Shown one piece after another: positions 27,763 to 41,100 of a DNA stretch of 64,000 nucleotides. Each line of letters begins with the position of its first letter. Within the stretch, counting starts at the first letter, position 1. Source of the stretch: Medakamo hakoo (lineage: Eukaryota; Chlorophyta; Trebouxiophyceae; Coccomyxaceae); contig CP089452.1 in NCBI GenBank assembly GCA_026636295.1, positions 310,001-374,000 on the forward strand. The letters run 5' to 3'. The position numbers and the translations under genes are program-made. The notes below the pieces were generated by a model. The model saw nothing but the letters and a program-made list of their open reading frames with translations, was not told the DNA's origin and did not search any database.

Positions 27763-30265
27763 ATGGCCGGCCTCATCCCGGCGGGCGCGCCCCTGCCCGT
27801 CGCAGGCGACGCGGCAGCGGCGCCCGGCGGCGACGCCGCCAATCCGGCTGCCGCTGGAGCCGACGCCCGGTCCTCCTCACGCACGGTGACGGACACTATC
27901 ATTGGCGGTGAGTTGAGCTCGTCTGGGTGTGGGTGGAGTGTGCAGCAGAGCGCGCAGAGGCGGGACGCCGAGGGCGAAAAACGACGGGTGCTCGTCGCGT
28001 TTTTTTTGTGGCCTCTGCGGCGGTCTCGCCACGGACGCTTCCACGCTCATAACCCGGCCCTCGGCACGGCCGCCGCCCCCGGTCCGGGTGGAGAGTGCGC
28101 CTGGCTTCAAGCTGGCGGGCTTAGACGGAGAATATGAGGGAGGATGACCGGCGGGCGCGACGTGTTTTCCCCCACCTTCTCCCGCCGCATGGCTCGCTCC
28201 CTGCGCTCGCGTCACCCGCCGCCTCACACCACCACCACTCTCACCCTCCGCCCATCCACCCCCCCCCCCCCCTCGCCGCACAAACACAGAACACCAGCAC
28301 ACCATCGTCGGCTACTCGCTCGTCAAGGGCATCGGCGACGGCGAGCCCATTGCCTCCGAACGCTTCACCGTCGGCGGGCACGAGTGGGTCCTCCTGTTCT
28401 ACCCCGACGGCAAGCGGTCGAGCGCCGCGCCGCCGCCCGACGCGGCCGCCGCGGCGGCGGCTGCCGGCGCCCGCGGGGGCGGCGACCCGGCCGCTGTCGT
28501 GGCTGCCGCCCAAGCCCATGCTGCCGTCGCGGCGGCGGCCGCCCAGCACCAGCAGCACCAGGCCGCCCTGGCGGCCGCGGCCGCGGCCCAGCAGCAGCAA
28601 CAAGCCGCCGGCGACCGCCCGGCCCTGCCGCCGCCGCCCGGCAACGGCGGTGGCGGGAATGGCGGTGGCGACGACGCCGGCGGCCGCCGGCCCATGCAGC
28701 GCGTCCGCTTTGCGGAGGGCGGCGACGGCGGCGGCGCCGACCAACCCCCGCCGCCCGCGGGAGACGAGCGGCACCAGGCCGTCCGCGCCGCCGCGCACGC
28801 GGCGCAGGCGGCGGCGGCGCACGCGGCCGCCCAGGCGGCGGCGGCGGCCGCCCGTCGGGATGCGGCCGCGGCCGCGGCGGCGCAGGTGGAAGCCGCGGCC
28901 CAGGCGCAGGCGCAGGCGGCCGCCGCCGTCGCGGCCGCCGCGCAAGCCCAGGCCCAGGCCGCGGCACTGGCTGCCGCGGCCGCCAACAATGAGTACGCGG
29001 CCCTCTTCGTCGCGCTCATCGGGGAGGCCGACCCGCACCCCCAGGGCGTCGTCCACACGTCCGACGGCTGCGTCGTCCGCGCCTTCCACCGCTTCACGCT
29101 CGTCGACCAGACGGGCCAGGGGCGCGACCTGACCAAGGGCCGCCGCCGGGACCAGGGCGCGGTCAAGATTTCGTGCGCGCGCCAGGACCCCAACGCCCGC
29201 AACTGCCACGGCTACCGCAAGTTCGTCAAACGGTCCGTGCTGGAGAACCCGGCCCTGGGCTACCTGGTCAACGACACGCTCGTCATCCGGTACACGATCG
29301 AGCTGGTCGTGTCCAGCGGCGGCGCGCTGGCCCGCCAGCCCCTGGCGCCGCCGCCGCCGCGCGTCCCGGCCATTGCCGTCCCGCCGCCGACCCTGGGCCG
29401 GGACCTGGCGGCGCTCCTGGCGCGCGCCGACGACACGGGCGCGGACGTCACCTTCACGGTCGAGGGCGAGGCCATGGCCGCCCACCGCATCGTCCTCGCC
29501 GCCCGGTCGCCCGTCTTCGCCGCCCTGCTGAACGGGCCGATGCGGGAGGGCGCGGACGGGCGTGTGGTCGTCGAGGGCGTCCGCGCGCCCGTCTTCCGCG
29601 CCCTCCTCCACTTTGCGTACGCGGACGCCCTGCCCGACGAGCACGAACCGGCCGCGGGCGGGTGCCTGGAGCCCGCCATGGCCCAGCACCTGCTGGCCGC
29701 GGCCGACCGGTACGCCCTGCCCCGCCTGCGCCGCATATGCGAGCGCCGCCTGTGCGAGACGGTGGAAGCGTCGACGGCCGCGACGACGCTGGCCCTGGCC
29801 GAACAAAACCACGCGGCCGAGCTGAAGCGCGTGTGCATGGAGTTCACGGCCCGCCACTTGCGGTCCGTCATGGCGTCGGAAGGGTACGCCCACATGGTGG
29901 CGGCGTGCCCGCAACTGCAGGCGGAGCTGCTGGCCGTGGTGGCGGAACGCATGGCGGCTGGAGGGAGCGGCGGGAGCGGTGGTGGTGGTGGCGGGAGCGG
30001 TGCCGCCCACAGGGCGCCGCGCAAAGTGGCCGGGCCCCTCGCGCCCGCCCATCGGTTGGCGGCGCCCGCGCCCGCCCTGCAGGCGGTGCCGGCCCTGATG
30101 GCTCCTGGCGGGGGTGGGCCTGGCGCGGCTCACCCGCCGCCGCTGCCGCCGCCGCCACAGCAGCAGCAACAACTGCAGCCGGACGGCGGGGGCGGCGGCG
30201 GCGGCGGGGGCGACGACCAGCAGCCCGACGCGGCGCCCGCACGCCGCGTGCGCCAGCGGCTTTAA
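27763..30265 (+). CDS. MATH-BTB protein (BPM type) with a large insertion in MATH
   Basis: BPM proteins are substrate adaptors of Cullin3 ubiquitin ligases. Two exons (27763-27907, 28290-30265) join in phase 1 to 706 aa. The MATH domain starts HTIVGYSLVKGIGDGEPIAS and ERFTVGGHEWVLLFYPDGKR at residues 53-92, closely like plant BPMs. It is then interrupted by about 188 residues of Ala/Gln/Gly-rich sequence and resumes NNEYAALFVALIGEADPHPQ, HRFTLVDQTGQGRD and NCHGYRKFVKRSVLENPALG. The BTB domain (about 415-510) includes GADVTFTVEGEAMAAHRIVL and AARSPVFAALLNGPMREGAD. It is followed by a BACK-like helical part (AEQNHAAELKRVCMEFTARH) and a Gly/Pro/Gln tail. The insertion is stop-free and has no splice signals that would remove it cleanly. 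Confidence 0.9.
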
Positions 30266-30473
30266 GTGCGCGGCGCCACATTGTTTTTGCGCGCGCCTTG
30301 AAACAGTTTTGTCTTTATCTCTCGAGGTGCGCAGCGTGTGTGTGTGTGCTTTCTCCGTCTCTGTGTAATGCTTTTTTGCGTTCTTTTCTCTTCCAGCGAG
30401 GGGTGACCCTCCCGCTCATAAAAAAACAAGTGCGCCTGCCTTCTTCTCTCTCGTCACACACACGCGCTCTCTC

Positions 30474-31432
30474 TCAATAAAGCAGCGGCCCGCCGCCCGC
30501 CCGGCTGCGCGAACCGCCGCCACTCCGCCCCCTCCCCACGACAACACTCCCACCGACGCTGCCCGCCTCCACGCCAAACAGGCGGGCGTACTCTAAATCA
30601 GAGTCCACCACCGTGCGCCGGGGCGCCACGGGCGCGGGCGGGGCGCGGGCAGGGGCGGTGGACGACGCAGGCGGCGCGGAGGCCGGGCGGGCCGGGCCAC
30701 CCCGTCCGATCATGCGGCGGGCGAGGTCGACGTCCACGGGCGTCACATACGACACCAACGCCGCCAAGGCCACACAGCCCGCCAGCAGGGCCCACATGCC
30801 ACGGCGGGCGCGGACCAGGAAGTCCGTGCCGTCCAGGCGGGCGGCGGCGGCGGCCAGGGCGGCCCCGCCGACCAGCGCCACAGCGGACTGCGCCAGGCCG
30901 ACGGGCATGGCCTTGCCGCCCGCCAGCATCAGGACCGGGAACGTGGTGTGCGGCATCGTGAACAGGAAGACCTTGAGCAGGCCGGCCAGGCCCAGTGTGC
31001 GGGCGGGCGTCGTGGCGTACCAGGGGATGGCGACCTGCGAGGCGGAATGGATGGATGGATGGAGGGGGGTGGAGTGGGCGATGAGAGAGGCGGGCGGTGG
31101 CCAGCCGTTGGGCGCGGGGGGGTGCCGTTTTGTTGTTTTTTCGAGGCGCACTGGCGGCCCCTTCTTGCCCGGTCTTTTCTGCGCGGGCAGTGGCAGGCTC
31201 GAGATATCAACCATGCGTGTGTAAAGAAAACCAAACTCACCGCTTCGCCGGAGCCGTCGCCGGGTGCGGCGGACGCGACGGTGGAGGGCATGCGCTGGCA
31301 ACGCATCCGCTCACGAGCGGATGGAGCGACCGCTGTGCGAGGCGGCAAAGCCGGCACGGCGACGCGCGTGCGTGCGCTGGCCCCGCGGGCGTGTGGACCG
31401 CACGCTGGCCGTGTGAGGGGGAGGGTGGCCAT
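30474..31432 (-). CDS. Unknown multi-helix membrane protein, probably plastid
   Basis: Family not recognised. Exon 1 (31432-31241) encodes MATLPLTRPACGPHARGASA and a further Arg/Ala/Ser-rich stretch, a typical chloroplast leader. Exon 2 (31034-30474) joins in phase 0, total 250 aa. The body has about four hydrophobic segments: TLGLAGLLKVFLFTMPHTTF, AMPVGLAQSAVALVGGAALA, and after LDGTDFLVRARRG the helix MWALLAGCVALAALVSYVTP. The soluble tail contains VVDSDLEYARLFGVEAG and ends Gly/Arg-rich. Homologues might be found in other algal plastids, but none came to mind. It converges with the MATH-BTB gene, 208 bases apart. Confidence 0.6.
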
Positions 31433-31686
31433 GGCGGGCAGTGGGGGAAAGACGCGACCGAAAAAATGGGGAGTGGGGGGTCCCTGTCTTTGCAACAAGG
31501 CTTCAACCTCTCTCTCTCCTCTCTCTCTCTCTCTCCAGGCTTTCTCGGCGGCGCAAAAAAGTCACGCACGTGCAAGCACTCTCCCCTCAACTCGTCAACG
31601 CAGGAAGCGGGATCAAAGGCGCCGCGCTTTCTCTCACACACACACAAACTCAAACTCTCACTCACTCGGAGCCTTTCTTCTTCCGC

Positions 31687-32916
31687 TCAGGCGGCGGTGG
31701 TCGGCGAAGGGACGGGCGTCCCGGTCGGGCGGGGGAAGCGGGTGACGCGCTGGCCCGGGCGGGCGCCCACGGCCAAGAGAGCCGGAGAGAGCACAGCGCC
31801 CAGGGTTTCGGAGGGGGCGGGCGCGCCCGCGGCGGGCGTGGCGGTGGGCGCGGCGGCGGGCGCGGCGGCACCGCGCTCAGACAGGGGACGGATCTGGGCG
31901 AGCTTGCGGCCGCCGGTCGGCGGGCGGGGCGGCAGCAAGGCACGGATGGCCTCGCCCACAGCGGACGGCGGCAGGGTGGCGGCCGGCAGCGGGGTCGGGG
32001 TGGGCGTGGCGGCGCCGACGATGACGGCCGCGGGCGCGGGCGCGGGCGCGGCCGCGCCGACCTGCTGCAAACGCTCCTGCAGCGCCTGCGCCAAGCGACG
32101 CCCGCGCAGCGCGCGCACGGCGGGCGACTCCACGGCGGGTGAGGGAGACGGCGCCGTGCCGTTGGTGTCGTTGCCGGCGGGCGCGCCGCCGGGAGCAGGC
32201 GCGGCGGTGCGCGTGCGGTTGTTCCCCCGCACCAGCGCGCCCAGGCGGAACGCCCGCGGCAGGGGCTGGGGGCCGGGCGGCGGCGCCAAGGCTTTCATCG
32301 CGGGAGACGCGGCGGCCGGCGCCGGGGCGGGCGCGGACGCCAGCGGCTGCGCCGGCGGCTGCTCGGCCGGCGGCGCCTGGACGAGCGGGGCCTCTGGCGC
32401 TGGGACTTGAGCGAGGCGGCGCCCGCCCGCCACCACCCGGGGCGCGCCCAGCAGGCCCGCCAACAGGTTGGTGCCATTGCCGACCGGCTCAAAGACCGGG
32501 CCGTCCAGGGATTGGACCTGGCCGGGCGCGCCCGCCGCGACGGGCGAGGGCAGGGGCACCGTGCGCACGCCGCCGCGACGGGCGGGCGGCACCGCGGCCG
32601 GCTTCAAGCCCACGTCCTCCAACAGCGATTTCAGTAAGCCCGCACCCCAGGGCGCGGCCTGGGCGGCAGCCGGGGACGGGGCGGGCGTGGGGTCGGCGGC
32701 CAGGGCGGCGCCTGCGTGTTTGTGTTGGCGGTGGGCGTGGGAGGAGTGAGCCTCGAGGCCGGAAAAAAAAAAAAAGACAGCCGCTCGCGCAAAAAAGAAT
32801 GGCCCCGTCCGCACGGCCTGCCCGCCCCACCCTGACCCCCACACCCCGCCCAGGGTGCTCATCAAGGACCCCTGCGCACCGGCGACCATCGACAGGAGCG
32901 TTAAACGAGCCAGCAT
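31687..32916 (-). CDS. Secreted Pro/Ala-rich glycoprotein with repeated Arg-Arg/Lys-Leu-Ala-Gln motifs
   Basis: Unknown family. Exon 1 (32916-32880) and exon 2 (32711-31687) join in phase 1 to 353 aa. The splice creates the signal peptide MLARLTLLSMVAGAALAADP with a good cleavage site (ALA-ADP). The rest is disordered Pro/Ala-rich sequence with several N-glycosylation sequons (NGT, NRT, NDT). Three near-identical dibasic motifs divide it: GGRRLAQVPAPEA, GRRLAQALQERL and GGRKLAQIRPLSERG. Such motifs resemble protease processing sites in extracellular proteins, which is inference. The intron is 168 bases, stop-free and a multiple of three, so retention would give a longer in-frame protein. It is probably a wall or matrix protein. 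Confidence 0.62.
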   Translation of the reverse strand: MLARLTLLSMVAGAQGSLMSTLGGVWGSGWGGQAVRTGPFFFARAAVFFFFSGLEAHSSHAHRQHKHAGAALAADPTPAPSPAAAQAAPWGAGLLKSLLEDVGLKPAAVPPARRGGVRTVPLPSPVAAGAPGQVQSLDGPVFEPVGNGTNLLAGLLGAPRVVAGGRRLAQVPAPEAPLVQAPPAEQPPAQPLASAPAPAPAAASPAMKALAPPPGPQPLPRAFRLGALVRGNNRTRTAAPAPGGAPAGNDTNGTAPSPSPAVESPAVRALRGRRLAQALQERLQQVGAAAPAPAPAAVIVGAATPTPTPLPAATLPPSAVGEAIRALLPPRPPTGGRKLAQIRPLSERGAAAPAAAPTATPAAGAPAPSETLGAVLSPALLAVGARPGQRVTRFPRPTGTPVPSPTTAA

Positions 32917-33057
32917 TGTGTGGGGAGGGGTTGCCTTGGTGCGGTGGTTTGGCCAGGGGATGGTTTCGGTGGTCCGTCGGTGGTATCGAGTGTGTGGGGG
33001 GGGGGGGGGTCGGCCGAATTTGTCTGTCCACCTCCATCCACCTCCATTTCCATTGTG

Positions 33058-34419
33058 TCAATACCCCGGAAACGCCCCTCTCCCCCCACCGCCAGCCCAC
33101 CCACTCACCCCACCTCGCAAATCAACGACCTCCCCCTCAAACCCACTCGCTTTCAAGGCGACGACCGCCCGCTGCGAGTCGTTGCCTCGCCGACAGACCA
33201 CCACCACCCGCGCCGCGCCGCGCACCAGCCCTTTCGCCTCCTCCGCCCAGCCACCGGCCTCTTCTCCGCCTCTGAAGGGTAAGGAGACGGATCCGGGCAG
33301 CCTCCCCAAATTCCACTGGGCCGTGGGCCGCACGTCCAGCACCACGACGGACGGCGACGGCGGCGGCGGCGCGCCGACCCGGTCGCCCTCGCCCAACAGC
33401 CGCACGGGCTCCGGGCCCGCATCGTGCGCCGGGCTGCCCGTGAAGCCCTCGTAATCGTACGTGGCCGGGTCCAGCGTCTGCACATCCCCACACGCCGGGC
33501 AGGCCGGGTTGCGGGCGCGCAGGCGCACGGTGCGGAAGGTGGCGCCGAGCGCATCGTACAGGACCAGCCGCCGGGTGAGCGGTTCCCCGACGCCCGCCAG
33601 GAGCTTGATGGCTTCGAGCGCTTGGAGCACGCCGATCACGCCCGGCACGGGGCCGAGGACGCCCGCGTCCGCGCACCGGCCGCACGCCCCCGGCCGCGGC
33701 GCGGCCGGGAAGAGGCAGCGGTAGCAGGGCGTGTCGGACGCTGCGGGGCCACAGTAGACTGACAGCTGGCCTTCCCCTCCCAGCGCCGCGCCCGACACGA
33801 GGGGAATGCGGGCCCGCGCCGCCGCGTCGGACAGCAGGTACCGCGCCGGAGCGTTGTCCGTCGCGTCCAGGACGAGGTCGTAGGCCGACAGCAGCGAGGG
33901 CGCGTCTGCCGCGCACAACCCGCCCGGGTGGCGGACGAGGCGGATCGTTGGGTTGAGGGCGGTCAGGGCCGCCACCGCCGACTCCACCTTCGATGTGCCC
34001 GCTTCCGCCGCAGCCGTGGTGTGCAGCACCTGGCGGTGCAAGTTGGACGCGTCGACGGCGTCCCGGTCGCACACGCCCAGGGTCCCGACCCCGGCCGCGG
34101 CCAGGTACAGGAGCGCGGGCGAGCCCAGGCCGCCCGCGCCCACGACCAGCACGCGCGCGGCCGCGAGTTTCTCCTGCCCGGCCACGCCAAACCAGGGCAA
34201 CAGCATCTGGCGGCTGTACCGGTGGACGGAGTCGAGGGGGAGGGAGTGGTCGCGCTCCCAGCCGGCGGTGGACGAGGTCGATGGTTGAGGCGCGGCCGTC
34301 GTGGCATCGGCGGCGCTTTCGTGCCCGAGCTTGGCGCGCAAAGCCGCATTCTCGGCCCGCAGCCGGTCCAGCTCAGACTGCAGGGCGGCTGAATCGTCAG
34401 CCTGGGGGGTGGGCGTCAT
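33058..34419 (-). CDS. MOCS3: MOCS3/UBA4-type E1-like sulfurtransferase (plant CNX5)
   Basis: Adenylyltransferase-sulfurtransferase that activates MOCS2A for molybdopterin synthesis and URM1 for tRNA thiolation. It is intronless, 453 aa, from ATG 34419. An N-terminal coiled coil (LQSELDRLRAENAALRAKLG) is followed by the ThiF/E1 domain: HRYSRQMLLPWFGVAGQEKL, ARVLVVGAGGLGSPALLYLA (ATP-binding) and SNLHRQVLHTTAAAEAGTSK. The conserved CYRCLFP is present, and the zinc-type Cys pairs appear as CGRC and CPAC. The rhodanese domain carries VVVVCRRGNDSQRAVVALKA with the persulfide Cys at about residue 409. All expected active residues are visible. Length equals the family norm. A 32-base perfect palindrome lies about 98 bases upstream of the start codon. 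Confidence 0.95.
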   Translation of the reverse strand: MTPTPQADDSAALQSELDRLRAENAALRAKLGHESAADATTAAPQPSTSSTAGWERDHSLPLDSVHRYSRQMLLPWFGVAGQEKLAAARVLVVGAGGLGSPALLYLAAAGVGTLGVCDRDAVDASNLHRQVLHTTAAAEAGTSKVESAVAALTALNPTIRLVRHPGGLCAADAPSLLSAYDLVLDATDNAPARYLLSDAAARARIPLVSGAALGGEGQLSVYCGPAASDTPCYRCLFPAAPRPGACGRCADAGVLGPVPGVIGVLQALEAIKLLAGVGEPLTRRLVLYDALGATFRTVRLRARNPACPACGDVQTLDPATYDYEGFTGSPAHDAGPEPVRLLGEGDRVGAPPPPSPSVVVLDVRPTAQWNLGRLPGSVSLPFRGGEEAGGWAEEAKGLVRGAARVVVVCRRGNDSQRAVVALKASGFEGEVVDLRGGVSGWAGGGGRGAFPGY

Positions 34420-34758
34420 TGAGATGGGAGAGTGGGCGCCCCCCCCAAAAAAAGCGAGCGCCTAGCAACTGGCCGGACGCGCCGTTTTTTTGGCACTGAA
34501 CAACCCCCTCCCGACCATCCGAGACAAAAACATGTTTTTGTCTCGGATCTCCCACGTCTTTTTTTTCAAAACACACACACATTGTTCACACACACCACCA
34601 CACACGCAAGAAGAAAAAAATCCACACCACCCATTACACAAAGTGGGGAGAGAACAAAAAACGCACCCACCACCATTTCACCCCGACCACACACACCTCT
34701 CGTGTTTTTTTGCCTTGTTCCTCAGTCTCCACGCCCCCAACCCCCCTCCTCCCTTTCT
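34420..34758. other. Intergenic with a perfect palindrome and T runs
   Basis: This gap lies upstream of MOCS3 and downstream of ketol-acid reductoisomerase, both on the minus strand. It contains a 32-base palindrome, an 8-T run at 34557-34564 and CA-rich, A-rich sequence at 34565-34700. It is much more AT-rich than its surroundings. No gene seen. Confidence 0.5.
34517..34548. repeat. Perfect 32-base inverted repeat without spacer
   Basis: The arms ATCCGAGACAAAAACA and TGTTTTTGTCTCGGAT are exact reverse complements and meet at a central CATG. It lies 98 bases upstream of the MOCS3 start codon on that gene's strand, so it may sit in its 5' leader or promoter, and 211 bases beyond the KARI stop codon. 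It could be a dimeric factor site, an mRNA hairpin or a relic of a small inverted-repeat element. Confidence 0.85.
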
Positions 34759-38036
<3,278 letters not shown>

Positions 38037-38193
38037 TGGGACGGGCAAGTTTTTTAGTAGAAAAGCCAGCGGAAAAAAAAACTTTTCGCTTCCGTGTTCT
38101 TTTTTCCATTTTCTCTCTCTCTCTCTTTCCTCGTTTTTGCGCATTCCCCACCACCACCATTCATGCACGCCAGTCTCTCTCTCTGTCCTCTTC

Positions 38194-41100
38194 TCATTCT
38201 TTCTTCTTGTCGCCCGCGGGCGGAGGAGGCACGCCCGCAAACGCCAGGACGGTCTGTTTCAGCGCGCCGCTGCCCAACGGCCGTTTTTTAGGGACTGGAC
38301 CACCGCCACCGCCGCCACCGGACGCCGGACGCTTCTTGGGGACGGCAGCGCCGCCGCCAGGTGACGTGGCGGGTGGGGGCAATGGAGGGGCAAAGCCGCC
38401 CAGGGCGGCCTTGGGTTGTGGCGGAGGCGGTGGGGGGGGTGGAGGTTCGACAGGCGCCGCTGGCGACGGCTCAGCCGGCGCGGGGGAAGGCGCCGCCGCG
38501 GGCTTCGTAGCCGCAGCAGCAGCAGCAGCAGCAGCAGCAGCGGCCACCGCGGGCGGGACACGGCGCGCGGCCGTCGACCCCGGCGGCTTGATGGCGACGC
38601 CGGCACCCAGCGCGGCCGCGACGGCCGGCGGCAGGCGGGTTGCTGGTTTGGGTGGCTGTTGTGGTGGGGGGGGCGGCGGAGCCGCCGCGGCCGGGCCGCC
38701 GCCCTCCTCCTCCACCTCCCCACCATCCACTTGGTGCGAGGGTGGGCCCGGCACAGCAGCGGGCGAGCCGTCCCCACCACCACCACCACCACCACCACTC
38801 GCACCAACAGCCGGCGGGTTGTCCGGTCGCAGCGCGGGCGGCAGCGCTTCCAACCCGCCGCCTGCGGCCGCCGCCTTGGCCAGCAGGGCCGCCAGGGAGG
38901 TCTGCTTGGCCGCCGCGGGCTTGGCCTTGAAGAAGGAGGCGATGGGCTGGGTGGCGCCGGCCGTGGTGGGAGGTGGTTTGGCAGCCGCCGCCGCAGCAGG
39001 CACAGCGGCAGCGGCACCAGCAGCGGTGGGCGCCGCGGCCGGCGCCGGCGCCGCCAGCGCCTTCAACAGGCGGCGCGCCCGCTTGACGACGCCGTCTACC
39101 AGGCGGGCCCGGGCGTCGGCGCGGACGGCCGCCTCGTCGACGGGGCCGGGAGGCGGCGGGGGTGGGGGCGGCGGCCGCCCTTCGCTGCCGCCCTCTCCTG
39201 CGGCAGTCTCGGCCGCGGCCGCCGCGCGCTCGGCGTCCGCGGCCGCCCGGTCCGCCGCCGCCACAGCCGCGGCAACGACCTCGCCCTCCCAGTCCTGGGC
39301 CGCCGCCAGGAACGGCAGGTCCGGTTCCTCGAAGAGCAAGGCCGTGACCTCGCGCACCGCCGCGGCGGGCTGTGGGTTGTGGCCCCGGTCGTGCAGCGCC
39401 TCCAGCAGCGCTTTGTCAAAGCGCCGGTCCCACCAGGCCGGGACGGTGGTGCGGCGCGACGCGGCCAGGCTGGCGTTGAAGAGCGCCCGCGCCGCGTCGG
39501 ACGAGCCGGCCCGCACGGCCGGGATGCACCGGTTGAGGGCGGCCCGGGCGGTGAGGCGGTCGCGGTAAGACTCGGCGCGCCGGGCGAGGCGCCCCGCCGT
39601 GTCGGCGAGCGTGAAAGCTTTCTTCAAGTAACGCGGCGCGGCCTCCAGGAGGGCGAGGGCGGACGGGGGCGGGGCGGCGGAGGACGGCTGGGCCGCGTCT
39701 TCGCCACCGCCCTCCCCGCCGCCGCCCCTGTCCTTGCCCGCGGCCGCGGCCGCGAAGACTTCGCGCGCCAGGCCGACCACCAGCGCTTCCGCGGCCGCCA
39801 CCTCGGCCAACGGCCGGGACGTCAGCTTGGCCGCCGCCGCCACGTCCGCCGCCCGGCCCTCGCCCAGCGCAAAGACGGCTTCTTCTAGAGCCAAGGCCTC
39901 GTATTTGAACCAGTCGCGCGGGCCGGCCGGTTCGGAGGGCGCGGGCGAGCCGTCGCGGCTGCTGCCAGCGCTCGCACCACCTTTCTTCTTCTTGCCACCG
40001 CCGCCGCCCGTCGACGCAAGAGATGCGGACCGGGCCAGCGCGCGCGCTTCAATGGCCGCGTCCGTGTACATGCCCTTTTCATGGCGGCGGCGCGGGCCCA
40101 GGGGAGCGGCGCCCGTGGACAGGGAGCCGTCGGCGGAGGCGAGGCCCGCCGCGCGTGCGGCGGCAGCCGCGGCCGCCGCTTCGGGGAGCAGGCGGGCCCA
40201 GTAAGAAGCGTCGTCTTCGCCCGTGCCACCAGCGTCGGCCGTGAACGTCGCGACGGAGAACGTGTTGGTGGGGCCGGAGCCGCCCGCGCCACCGCCGCCG
40301 CGGCGCCCGGCCCCCACCGTCCGTTTTTCGGTGCGGGACGCGAGGATGGAATCGATGCCTTCGGCCGCAAAGGCGTCGCCCGCAGCCGCAGCGCCTTCTT
40401 CCGCCGGGCCGTCCAGGCGGTGGGCGCCGTGTTTGAGGAGCGCCGCGATGCGGCCCGCGTGGGCTTCCGGGTCCAGCTCCGCGCCCGACCCGTCGTCCGA
40501 CGCGCCGCCGGGGCCACACCCGAGAATGGCTTCGTCCAGGCCGTACTTTCGGGAGGCGGCCTCAAACACGGACTGTTCGTAGGTTTCGTTGGCGATGAGG
40601 CGGTAGACGGTCACGTCCTTGTCCTGTTTGAGGTTGGGTGAGGGGGTGGGGGGTGGGGACGGCGGGTGAGAGGGGAGCGGCGGCCGGGGAGGAGGCTGGT
40701 GGTCTATCAACCTGTCAGGTTGAGAGACACAAAAAGACGGCCGCACGGCCGCACTCCACTCCCCCCCCCCCCCCCAACAACTCACCTGGCCGATGCGGTG
40801 GCACCGGGCCATGGCTTGGAGGTCGTTTTGCGGGTTGAAATCCGAGTCGTAGATGATGGCCGTGTCGGCGGCCGTCAGGGTGATGCCCTGCCCGCCCGCG
40901 CGCGTGGACAGCAGAAACGCAAACGCGGCGCCGCCGCGGGCGTTGGTGAAGCGGTCGATGGCCGCCTGGCGCTCGCGCCCCGGCACGCCGCCGTCGATGC
41001 GCTCGCACGGCCACCCCCAGCCCGTGCGGATGGCGTCTTCCAGCAGGTCCAGCATGGTGGTGAACTGCGAAAAGATGAGGACGCGCCGGCCCTCGGACCG

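Noticed and set aside
34517-34564. Palindrome plus T run as a bacterial-type terminator
   Set aside because: The T run is on the plus strand while both flanking genes are on the minus strand, and this is eukaryotic DNA.
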